From positions 1 to 40,722 of the forward strand of contig LQPU01000052.1 in the NCBI GenBank assembly GCA_002101905.1: a DNA stretch of 40,722 bases, given 5' to 3'. Position numbers and translations under genes: made by a program. This document shows, piece after piece, positions 1-9,600 of the stretch. A model generated the notes under the pieces. It was not told the origin of the DNA. It saw nothing but the letters and a program-made list of their open reading frames with translations, and did not search any database. The stretch is from Mycobacterium shimoidei (lineage in GTDB: Bacteria > Actinomycetota > Actinomycetes > Mycobacteriales > Mycobacteriaceae). Every line of letters starts with the position of its first letter. Within the stretch, counting starts at the first letter, position 1.

Positions 1-78
1 TGCTCGACTGGGTAATGCTTGGCCATGGACCGCATCCTCCTCAAAGAAGGAAGCGGCATCAAACACGGAACGGTTCAT
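1..78 (-). CDS. 5' end of an unidentified gene cut by the window edge
   Basis: A leftward reading frame opens with ATG at 78-76 and stays open for 26 codons to the window edge; it begins MNRSVFDAASFFEED. The acidic and aromatic composition looks like a normal protein N-terminus. It lies 84 bp downstream of the stop of the SNF2-type helicase gene on the same strand, so it is probably the next gene of that operon. No clear Shine-Dalgarno sequence is visible, only a weak purine stretch (GGGCAGAAA). The product cannot be recognised from so few residues. That this is a real gene is an inference from composition and position. Confidence 0.5.
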   Translation of the reverse strand, partial: MNRSVFDAASFFEEDAVHGQALPSRA

Positions 79-162
79 TGCGCCGTTTCTGCCCAAACTG
101 CACCCAGAAGGTCACCCGATCCTCTTACGGAGTTCACCCTTCTGCCCGAGAACAAGTGCTGC

Positions 163-3100
163 TCAGTCGCTTCTGAGCGCCAAGCGCTCAGAGAGAAAGT
201 TAGCGACCGCGGGAGCGGCGATAGCACACTTTTCGCCATGGTCGGTCTGCCGCATCCATCGGTGCTTCACATGCTCGACAACGACGGTGTGCTGGGTGTC
301 AACGCCGACAAGCAAGCCGCGCCTGGAGAAGAACCGTCCGTGGCGCCTGGCTTCACTGCGGGTTGGCCGACGCATCGTCGCGCATGCTGGGCAGAGCCAG
401 AGATTCGCGTGTGGCTCACGAACGCATCGCCTACAGATCGTCGCCTGGCAGCAATCGCAGGAAACCAAATTGTCGGTACAAATGGTGCAAATCGTACTGT
501 CGCAATACTTGCATAGGCTCCACGCGGCGACAAAGTGGCCTTCGCGGCAGATTACGCCATCCTTCAACAAGACCCTTGTCGCGCTATCGAACCGCCGCGC
601 ATCCGTCTGGCCTGGCATGAGACGCATCTCGTAGTTCCAGATATGTCCATTTTCCACCGTAACTGTCTCCTCGACATGGGCGCCGATTACCAGTTCCGTT
701 CGCGCACCTGTCGGCTTAAGAAGCTGCTCAAGGGAAGTGCGGAATTTGGGAGGCAACACGCCAAGCTCTGGTGTGGTCACTTGAGCTGTCGGCAACCAGG
801 CAGTCAATGCATCCAGGCTCGTGTGCGGGTGCTCTTGCCCTGAAATCAGCTTAACTGCGCCTAGCGGATGCACCTTGCGGGAAATATTCGTTGCATTTGT
901 GACCGCTGAGAGCGTGATCTTGTTGGGATCGGTCCAGGTAGCAACTTCGTCGGTGTCTCCAATGCCCATCCACCGCGAGAGCGTCGTTGCTACGGCGGCT
1001 TCTGGCGAGCCTGAGATGCCATACCACTCCGACCTGTTGTCGATTCGAACACCCAGGGCAAGGAGTGAGGCCATGGCAACGATCACTACCTCTACAGATC
1101 CTGACGCCGCGTATTTGAGGACGGTCGGGACTGGTGCCCACGCCTCGGTTACCCACGACGGGGCTGTCCCGGCGTCGTGCCAGGCAGACATCGTTTCGTG
1201 GACCGCTGTTCCGTCAAGTATGCGTGTGAGGATTCCGGAACCACAGACTGCCACGTCCCGACGCACACGATGCCAGCGTATTTCGAGAGTTGCGATATGC
1301 GGCTGCGATACCGAAGCGACGGCACGCTCGACTTGGCTCGGCGTCGCATCGGTCGCGCTCGGCAACCTGGTGACCGCTGGGAAGTCTTCGGCCACCAAAC
1401 GCGCGAGGTTGCCTTCCGTTAAGGTGAAAGACCTGGTGCTCCGACCAGATGCTCCGAGCTCCTTAATGGACCAGGCGGGATAGAACTGTCGATCTAAGTC
1501 CACAAGGACATGTGGCATGTTGATGGCAGTCTCGGGCTCGAGAGATCCTAGGGCGGGAGCGACCTGCGTCTTGAACATTTGGCTTGCGGCCAGACGAAGC
1601 TGGTATGTATCGTCAATTTCGGTTTGGCCGAACGCAACCCAGCGCTCAATTTGGCAATCTCGAATAACCACGCTTTCGACGCTGTCGCCACGGTTGATCA
1701 AAATCGTCATCGCATCCTGATCTGCGCCGGCAAGTACTGTGGACCCTGCTATCGCTAGCTCAAGGGGAAGGCTTTCCAGTTGTTCTGCGCTGGCCGGAGT
1801 TAGCTCGCTACACGCAGGGCACAATTCCTGGACACGACAGTTAGAACACATGCTGCGGCCACAGATTGAACACGCGAGAACCTCTGGATCCCGACCGCAC
1901 TGGGGGCATGGGCGGTCATGGCATAGGAGGCATTGAGCGTCAACTACTGTGTGAGATTGCTCTAAGCAACGGCGGCAGACAGGCCGGTCACAACTAGGAC
2001 AATCGATCGACGATCGGTGGTCGACGCCATCGCATGCCCTACATGCCCATGTTCGGCACGAGGTACACAACGCGGACGTACTCGCCCGATAGAAATGGCC
2101 ATCACGGCAAACACCGAAATTGGTTTCGCGAGTGTGAAGATCATCCAACATCGGGGCGATCGGCTGACCGTCGAACACGCGGTACTGGTGGGTCGCAGCT
2201 CCGTGTCCTTGCCATTTTTCGTGGATTTCGAATCCACTGCGCACTACAGCGCTGAACGTCCGATTTGTTCGCTTCAGCAGTGCGCGGCTCAATCCTGTTG
2301 GAATCATGTTGACGTTCCGCGGATGGGGAGCAACACTTCCGCAGCCTAATGCGACTAGCAATGCACGGTCTGCTGGAATCAAATCGATTGCTTCGTCTGA
2401 TATTTGAAGCTCAGCGACAGGTTGAATACTTCGATGAATCAGTTGGCACTCCGACGGCGATGGGAATGTCTCGGCCATTTCGATCGGCTCGTCAGGACGC
2501 CTGCCGACTCGGCCTCCTGGGATATCCTGCGAACGCAACAGGTCGAACCATGCGAATTGATCCTCGGGCGAGACGCCGTCGGGGAGCGCCATCCACAGAG
2601 AAACGCTCTCCGGCTGCTTGTCATCCGTCACCCTAATGAGCACCGCATCGTTCCTGCGCTCCAGAACAACTTCCAGCCCACCGAACTCGACTTGGGCGAT
2701 GATTGGGTCGCGCAGTGATTCCTCTAGCCAATCAAATGTCGCTTCCCTCTCGCTAATTACCTGCAGGGCGCCATCGTCACCGATGCGCGAGACTTGCTCA
2801 ATAAGACCGTTCGCACCCAGGTAAACGTTGGTAAACCTGGATCGATGCGTAACGACGACGGTTGGCGGAGTTGGTGGCGGTACCGCCTCACGGAGCTTCT
2901 CTAAGAGCGGTGCGATTTTCGCTACTCTTTCGGCCACGGTGACAGGTTGGTCATGCTCGGGTAGATCGCCGATGGCCGAAGCGTCGATAGAGGATCCACG
3001 GCCTTCTGCGACCGAAAATTCAACTTCGACGGTTTCAGAAGTGCGCAGCCGGAGGCGATTTGGATCTTGGGACGACGGACGGCCGGTACGGTCGTTTAGG

Positions 3101-6100
3101 ACTAGGCCGGTGTCGGCCGGCAAGCCGTTCAGCACGGCGTAAGACCGCATTTTGATGCGGTTGGGGTCATCAACGTCCTCATCCCGTACCACCAACGCGG
3201 AGTCCGATTGATCCGGCCACATCAGCTCAGCGGTGCGTTCACCGAGTAAGAGCGTCACACCCTGATTAAGGCGCCACCCAACAGCGAACTCTCGGTCAAG
3301 CTCCGGTGCACGCTCAGGGGACCCGCATCGCAGGCATAGCCCACCAGTCGCGGTACGGCAGGAGCCGCAAACAGATATATCGCACAGTGGGCAATTGGCA
3401 AATATCGCGACGTCACCGCAAGCCTGACACAAATCGGTATTGCACGAGTCGCAACGTTTGAACTCCGCTATGTCGATCCAGTGGGCATTAGAGCACAGCG
3501 CCAGCACTTTGATTGGAGCACGTGTTGCATCGCTTTCGATTGTCGGCGGCTTAGATAGCCCCCATTCGTAGGTCAGCGTTGCCTCGACGCCGTTGGGGCC
3601 GGCCCATGTCTCCTCAACTACCCAGTCGTCCTCATCGAGCGTGAGGGCGAGCAGTTTGGCGCGTGCGCGTACATCCGGGCGTCGGGTGAGGCGACGTTCT
3701 TCAGAGTACAGAGCACGTCGGAGTCGGGCCTTATCTTCATGTGGCGCTTCGTCTATCTGTGCCTGATAGCCGCGGCGTATCCGTTCCAATTCGAGAGCTT
3801 GCTGGCGTTCAACTTCTTCCGCACGGTCACGTCGCAGCTTCTCCAGATGGCCGGCCACGCTAGATTCGAATGCAGCGATGACCTTGGCCGGTTCATCGAA
3901 CACGGCCGGCAGTGACTCGCCCTCTTGTAGTGGGCGCCGAGGCAACCGTACTTCTTTGGTGCCGTTGACCTCAGCGGTGATGATGTGTTCGGTGATTTCC
4001 GCTTCGCCGATCCGGGCGCGGAACGTCGCCTGCCCGCTCCACGTCCCTGAGGGGACGAGTCGGCGGCGGACGAGTGTGATGGTGGGAGCATGATGGAACG
4101 GGCTGGGCCCCAGATCTTCCGGAATGACTGGAACGGTCGCATGCATGTCTCCGCGCACCCGAAGGAGGCCGAGAAGCTCATCGAATACCGGCGACCCAAC
4201 CGCGCACAGTTCGGCGTCGGGGTGGTTCTCCAGGCCGTGTCGGTCAAAAGCCAGATGTAGCAGTGTCCGCCCGCCGAGCTCGTCGGCGACTTCCTCACCA
4301 AGTTGCGCCGTCAGAAACGCCCCTTCGCCATCGCCGGTATCGTGAAGTATCTGGGCATCAAGGGCTTTCAGTACCCGCCTAACCCAGGCTTGAACGCGCC
4401 GCTGGCGAATTCGTGCTCGCCGGCGGATCTCGGGCGCCAGGTCGGTGCTGCCTTCTTTGGTGAGCCCTTCCCGATGATCGAGCGCCGATGTCATCCATTT
4501 GCTAAGGCCACTGTCGGCGGCGATGAGTGTGCTAGCGCGTTCGCGCGCGTCGGCGAGTTCGGTGCCAAGTTCTGAGAGCAATTCCTGCATCTTCGAGTCG
4601 GATTCGGCGAAAAGCGCGTCAAGAACCCTTGATTCGAAGGTTGCCGATTTCGAGTCGTCGAGCTCTCCCAGAATCGTGGTCACTTGCCCGAACAAGAGCT
4701 CGAACATCCGCAGCTTGTCGGCCAACAGCTGGTAGACACTTTGGTCAATAGTTCCGCGGGCATACAGGTTGGCGACGAAGACCTCGTTGCGCGGCTGGGT
4801 GAGGCGGTCGACGCGTCCTATACGTTGCTCGATGCGCATCGGGTTCCACGGCAGGTCATAGTTAAGCACGCAGTTGCAGAACTGCAGGTTCTGGCCTTCA
4901 GCGCCGGAGTCAGTCGAGACCATGATCGGTGCTTCGCCCGACCTAAAAGCGGCGATGGTGCTGGCGCGTTCGCTTGGCGACATCGATCCGTGAAACGCAC
5001 GTGCTCGTAACCCCTCAAGCTCCATTCGTCGCAAGAGACCGGTGACGGTATCGGTGTGTTGCGTGAAAATCAGCACGCGGCCGTGATCCTTCAGCCAACG
5101 GTGTGTTATATCGAGTGCTCGGTCCTCTCGAGCCGAACCTGATATATCCATGGCGAAGTGGCCGATCTCGGTGAGCACCTTGCGGACATGCTCGTCGGGG
5201 TGGCGCTCTGCCATGCGCAGCGCTGTCGTTCCCATCGAGAATGGGCTTGCGGTAAGGCGCAATGCAAGGCTGCGCCTCCTCATGGTGTCGCCCGGGCTTG
5301 TCATGACATTTCGCAGCAGATCAGTACTCAACGCGTAGAGCTCTCGCTCTCGCGGACCAAGGTCGATCCCGATGTCGATGGGCTTGCGGGTGACCCGGTC
5401 TACTCCTGCCTGCGCTCGGGTAGTGCGAATCATGGCGTTGCTGATGAGACTGCGCAGTGCCGCTGGATCGGTTGGCCTCCGGGGGTCGTAGCTCGTCATG
5501 AATTCGCGCCGGAATTCGCGTTCCGATCTGAAGGTGCCCGGGCGCAGCAATTCAACGAGCCGGTACAACTCCAGCAAATCGTTCTGAACGGGGGTTGCTG
5601 TCAGAAAAAACGCGTAACGACACTCTGTTGTCAGGGCCGTGACCAGTTCGCGTCGCTTGCGCGCGCCCGCTCCTGCCGCACGGTGCGCCTCATCGACAAT
5701 GACGATATCCCAAGGCGTTTTGGCCAGCTTCCCAATATGACGCGTGCCCAGGGCGAGGCTGACGATGAGCTTGTCCTGGCTACCGATGTCAAGCCCGCTG
5801 TAGGCCACATCAAACTGCATGTCGAATTTCTGATTCATCTCTTCGCGCCATTGGTCGCGAAGCGGAGCGGGACACAACACGATGACTCGTTTGGCGAGGC
5901 CGCGCAGGGTCAGCTCTTTCACGGCGAGTCCGGCTTCGATGGTTTTGCCCAGACCGACCTCATCGGCCAGGATTGCTCGGCCGCGTAACCGAGACAGTGC
6001 ATGTCGCGCCGCGGCCGCCTGGTGTGGCATGCGGTCTACGTTGGCGACATCGACGGCGAGCAGCTCCTCGAAGTCGTCAAGCGTTGCGAGTTCTTCGCCT

Positions 6101-6615
6101 TGAAGGCGCAACTCGACCATTTCGAACGGATCGAATCCGGCCGCCTTGAGCTGGTCGGTGAGCAGGACGCGGGCTTCGGTCAAGAAGCCTATTGTTCGGT
6201 TATCGCCCGGACCCCAGTCGTACTTGTCGTCGGAGTGAAATTGGCGGTCTACGGTGGCTCGCCGGCGTGCCGCCTTGGTTCCGGCCGGCGGTTTCTGCAC
6301 AACAGCCGGCTGTGATGTCGGGCGGGGGACCTGCATCGCGGAGCCGGGCGGAAGCAGTCGCAGCCGATAGGTGTGGTCATCGTAATCAAGCCGCAGCAGC
6401 CCGCCGACTTGGCCGTAGTCCTGGAGGCGCTCGGTGAGCATGTCACCGCTGAGCTGTCGGCTGCGCCCGCTCCACTGGGCCCCGAACGTCTCACCGTCCA
6501 GCTCGATCTCAATGGTTGTGCTGTGTTCAGGCAGCGAAAGGTCGGCACGCTCGTGTGCAGTGAGTGCAAGTGTGCCAGCCTCTAGTAATGGTTGGGTAAT
6601 GCGTTTCTCAATCAT
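163..6615 (-). CDS. Giant SNF2-type helicase with three cysteine-rich zinc clusters
   Basis: The 2150-residue protein has a superfamily 2 SNF2/RapA-like motor near its N-terminus: Walker A DEVGLGKT (218-225), DEAH (308-311), LTATPVQND (338-346) and QRIGRVDR (597-604). Such motors usually translocate on double-stranded DNA. A charged, probably coiled-coil stretch follows at about 915-985. Three cysteine-rich modules (about 1035-1105, 1500-1605 and 2020-2075) each begin with a Cys/Gly-His element and continue with several CxxC pairs like RING or B-box zinc ligands; each is followed by a beta-rich segment. SNF2 helicases of phage-defence loci are usually about half this length. The ATG overlaps the end of the upstream exonuclease-DinG-RecQ gene by 8 nt, which implies translational coupling. 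The zinc modules may recognise DNA or a partner; this is inference. The helicase assignment is secure, the biological role is not. Confidence 0.88.
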   Translation of the reverse strand: MIEKRITQPLLEAGTLALTAHERADLSLPEHSTTIEIELDGETFGAQWSGRSRQLSGDMLTERLQDYGQVGGLLRLDYDDHTYRLRLLPPGSAMQVPRPTSQPAVVQKPPAGTKAARRRATVDRQFHSDDKYDWGPGDNRTIGFLTEARVLLTDQLKAAGFDPFEMVELRLQGEELATLDDFEELLAVDVANVDRMPHQAAAARHALSRLRGRAILADEVGLGKTIEAGLAVKELTLRGLAKRVIVLCPAPLRDQWREEMNQKFDMQFDVAYSGLDIGSQDKLIVSLALGTRHIGKLAKTPWDIVIVDEAHRAAGAGARKRRELVTALTTECRYAFFLTATPVQNDLLELYRLVELLRPGTFRSEREFRREFMTSYDPRRPTDPAALRSLISNAMIRTTRAQAGVDRVTRKPIDIGIDLGPRERELYALSTDLLRNVMTSPGDTMRRRSLALRLTASPFSMGTTALRMAERHPDEHVRKVLTEIGHFAMDISGSAREDRALDITHRWLKDHGRVLIFTQHTDTVTGLLRRMELEGLRARAFHGSMSPSERASTIAAFRSGEAPIMVSTDSGAEGQNLQFCNCVLNYDLPWNPMRIEQRIGRVDRLTQPRNEVFVANLYARGTIDQSVYQLLADKLRMFELLFGQVTTILGELDDSKSATFESRVLDALFAESDSKMQELLSELGTELADARERASTLIAADSGLSKWMTSALDHREGLTKEGSTDLAPEIRRRARIRQRRVQAWVRRVLKALDAQILHDTGDGEGAFLTAQLGEEVADELGGRTLLHLAFDRHGLENHPDAELCAVGSPVFDELLGLLRVRGDMHATVPVIPEDLGPSPFHHAPTITLVRRRLVPSGTWSGQATFRARIGEAEITEHIITAEVNGTKEVRLPRRPLQEGESLPAVFDEPAKVIAAFESSVAGHLEKLRRDRAEEVERQQALELERIRRGYQAQIDEAPHEDKARLRRALYSEERRLTRRPDVRARAKLLALTLDEDDWVVEETWAGPNGVEATLTYEWGLSKPPTIESDATRAPIKVLALCSNAHWIDIAEFKRCDSCNTDLCQACGDVAIFANCPLCDISVCGSCRTATGGLCLRCGSPERAPELDREFAVGWRLNQGVTLLLGERTAELMWPDQSDSALVVRDEDVDDPNRIKMRSYAVLNGLPADTGLVLNDRTGRPSSQDPNRLRLRTSETVEVEFSVAEGRGSSIDASAIGDLPEHDQPVTVAERVAKIAPLLEKLREAVPPPTPPTVVVTHRSRFTNVYLGANGLIEQVSRIGDDGALQVISEREATFDWLEESLRDPIIAQVEFGGLEVVLERRNDAVLIRVTDDKQPESVSLWMALPDGVSPEDQFAWFDLLRSQDIPGGRVGRRPDEPIEMAETFPSPSECQLIHRSIQPVAELQISDEAIDLIPADRALLVALGCGSVAPHPRNVNMIPTGLSRALLKRTNRTFSAVVRSGFEIHEKWQGHGAATHQYRVFDGQPIAPMLDDLHTRETNFGVCRDGHFYRASTSALCTSCRTWACRACDGVDHRSSIDCPSCDRPVCRRCLEQSHTVVDAQCLLCHDRPCPQCGRDPEVLACSICGRSMCSNCRVQELCPACSELTPASAEQLESLPLELAIAGSTVLAGADQDAMTILINRGDSVESVVIRDCQIERWVAFGQTEIDDTYQLRLAASQMFKTQVAPALGSLEPETAINMPHVLVDLDRQFYPAWSIKELGASGRSTRSFTLTEGNLARLVAEDFPAVTRLPSATDATPSQVERAVASVSQPHIATLEIRWHRVRRDVAVCGSGILTRILDGTAVHETMSAWHDAGTAPSWVTEAWAPVPTVLKYAASGSVEVVIVAMASLLALGVRIDNRSEWYGISGSPEAAVATTLSRWMGIGDTDEVATWTDPNKITLSAVTNATNISRKVHPLGAVKLISGQEHPHTSLDALTAWLPTAQVTTPELGVLPPKFRTSLEQLLKPTGARTELVIGAHVEETVTVENGHIWNYEMRLMPGQTDARRFDSATRVLLKDGVICREGHFVAAWSLCKYCDSTICTICTDNLVSCDCCQATICRRCVREPHANLWLCPACATMRRPTRSEARRHGRFFSRRGLLVGVDTQHTVVVEHVKHRWMRQTDHGEKCAIAAPAVANFLSERLALRSD

Positions 6616-9600
6616 CGGGTTGTACTGGTACTCCGAGTGTTTGGGCGCCGAGCGGAGTTAGCGCCAATGTTTGGTAAGTGGTGTTCGAGGTAGCACGTTC
6701 GACGGTTCGGCGGCTTATGAGTCCCTTGTCCAGAAGCCCGGTGACTGCGTCGTCGTAGCGTTTCTCGCCGTTGCGGACGTGTCGCAGTGCGCCGAATTGG
6801 GGACAGCTCAGCACCCCTTGTCCGAGGGGCCGGCCGGGGCCAAGGGATTCCTTGCCGAGGATCGCGGCGCGCAGACTGGCCTCCCCGTAAGCCCCGCCAC
6901 GGTAAGCCGACGCCCACGCCACTGCCTGCAATACCGTCAGCTCCGCGTTGATCAGCAGTTCTGGATCGGTGACCTGGTGGTCGGTCAACGTCGACCACGG
7001 TGGTGGCTGCCGGTCGCAGATGTCACAGGCCACGATGTCGCGACTTGTGCAATCGGCTACGTTGTCACCGAAATGGTTTCCGATGACGATCCGCCGGCAC
7101 ACTGATCGGTTGGTGGCGTAGTCGATCATTGCCTCGAGGCGACCCTGCTGCCAATCGCGCCATCGAGCTGTTTCACGTGCCAAAGCATCGGCAGGAGCAG
7201 TCCGTTTGAGCAGCCGAACGCGGCGCAGCCGTTGGGAACTGGAGAACGTAATCAGGCGGTCCAGGGACCATTCGATCAGTTGCTGCTCCAGCTTGTCCGG
7301 GTCGTAGCCGTGTTGGTCGTGGAGTTGCTGGAAGTCGAGTTGGATGCGAACATTCGGACGTGCTCGGTTGTGCTGATAGAACAATTTGCGGAAGCAGCGA
7401 CGCTCCTCCTCATCAGCTGGCTCTCTAAAGCCGACGTCGACCGTGCATCGTGCTGAGCAATCCAAACCCTGCGTCAGGGCACCTACCCGCTCCAATTGGG
7501 CGAGGTGGACATTGAGCTCGTCGTCATCGATACCTAGTGAGTCAGCCATTTCGTCAACGTCGAATACTCGGCTATCGCCGCGCTCGGGGCACGCCCATAG
7601 TGCAGTGAGTAAGCGTTGTGTGAGCGCGACGTCGGTTTTAGCGTCGCCGGCGTTGATGAGTGCACGTCGTCGAGCAAGGTCGTGACGGGTGTACAACAGG
7701 AGACATTCGCCGGTAAGGTCTGGCCGCCGCGCAGCACGTCCCGCTTCCTGCGCATAGCCGTCGAGCGAATCAGGAAGGTCGTAGTGCACCACCCAGCCGA
7801 TGTTCGGCTTGTTGATCCCCATCCCAAAAGCCTTCGTAGCAACGATGATGCGGGTGGTGTCGGAGTCAAAGTCCTCTTGAACCGCATCGCGTTGCTCCGG
7901 AACCATCCCGGCATGGTAGGCGCGTGCCGCGTAGCCGGCGCGACGCAGCAGGGCTGCGATCTCCTCTGCGAGCGCCCGACGCATTACGTACACGATGCCG
8001 GGCTCCTTTTGCGCCCAGGTCACGAACCGCAGCAACTCACGTGCTCGCTCCCGGTCGTTGGCGCATTGGACGACGCGGAATCGCAGGTTCTTCCGGTCGC
8101 TCGGTTCGCGGACGGTTACCGGCTCTTGCATGTGCATCGACATCGTGATGTCGTTCTCGACCTTCGGGGTAGCGGTCGCCGTCAAACCGGCGCGCGGCGG
8201 CCGGGTGGCAAAGGTCGCGACGGACGCCGGCACCTGGCGAAACTCCGGCCGAAAATCATGTCCCCACACCGAGATACAATGCGCTTCGTCGACCACCACG
8301 CGGTTGAGCTGCTGACGACTCAGCGCCTCGCGTAGTACAGGGTCTCGGGCAAGCCGCTCCGGGGAGACATACAACAGCCGCACTCGGCCGTCCGCGATAT
8401 CGCGCAGGATCTCGGTCTGCACCACTCTTGACGTGTTTCCAGTGATGCCTTGGACCGGGCGGATCCCCCGACGCCCACGCAGATCGTTAACTTGGTCTTT
8501 GATCAGGGCAATTAGCGGCGAAACGACGACGGTCGCCCGCGATTCGGGCGCGAGTAACGCCGGTAGTTGAAAACACACCGACTTGCCGAAACCCGTCGGG
8601 AGGACAGCGAGAAAGTCCTTGCCATCGACGAACGCTCGCATCGCCTCCAACTGTTTGGAATGAAGTTGCGTTATACCGAAGAGTTTTTCGGCAGCTTCGA
8701 TGAGTTTGGCCGTCGGGTCTTCGCCTGGGACAAGGCGCAGGCTTTCCAGTAGCTGGGTGACGTCGTCGCGGCCAAAGGTGATCGCGGAAGACAGATCAGG
8801 CGGCGAACCAGTGACGAATTCGATCGCACGGGTCCAGGCGTCGTCACGATCAATCGCCTCGTGAATTTCGGGGTCTGGCAGTGATCCAAGGATGACCCGC
8901 TGCGCCTGAGTCGGGGAATGCAGCCGCCGGTCGCATACCAACACCGCGCCACGGTCGGTTTCCGAACGCACCAAACGCCCGAAGCCCTGGCTGAACTGCA
9001 TGGCTGTCATCGGCAGCACATAGTCCCGAAATGGGTCACCGCCGCGCTCGGCGATCGCACGCTGCCGCGCGGAGACCAGAGGATCGTCAGGATGCGGATA
9101 GGGCGGCTTCTCGATAAACAGATAAGACAAGGTTTCCCCAGGGGCGTCGAAACCCTCCCAGTACGAGCGCAATCCGTAGAGGACGGTCCCGGGTTCGGAG
9201 CGGAATCGATGCTGAATTTGCGAAGGGCTCTGCTGATGCTGAACGAGCAGCTCCACTCCACGTTCGGCGAGTTCGGCAGCATGAGCGCGCACTCCAGCGG
9301 CGACGGCCTCCATGCGGGTTCGGGCCGCGAACAGGGTGAGTGTTTTGCCGCCGGAAAGTGACAGGAATCCGGTCTGGTCCGCGGCCATCTCCTCGCAGAA
9401 CTCCCGCTCGTTCATCGGTATCGGGACGGGCAGGTGATTGGTCAAGATCACCAACGATTGTTTTGCGTAGTCGAACGGTGACCGGAGAGTTAGTGCTCGG
9501 AAGTCATCTTCACCAGGCTCCGCGCAGATGCGAATGCCTAGCCGGGACGCGATGTAGTCAAAGCGGCGTTCGACGGTGAGAGTGGCCGAGCAGAGGACGG

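Noticed and set aside
1..78. Transposase start reading MAKHYPVE at the left edge
   Set aside because: That frame lacks a ribosome site, while another frame gives a better ATG start directly in operon position.
173..191. Hairpin CTGAGCGC-CAA-GCGCTCAG as a terminator of the leftward SNF2 gene
   Set aside because: It lies inside the last codons of the gene, has no U-run, and the operon seems to continue into the gene at 78.
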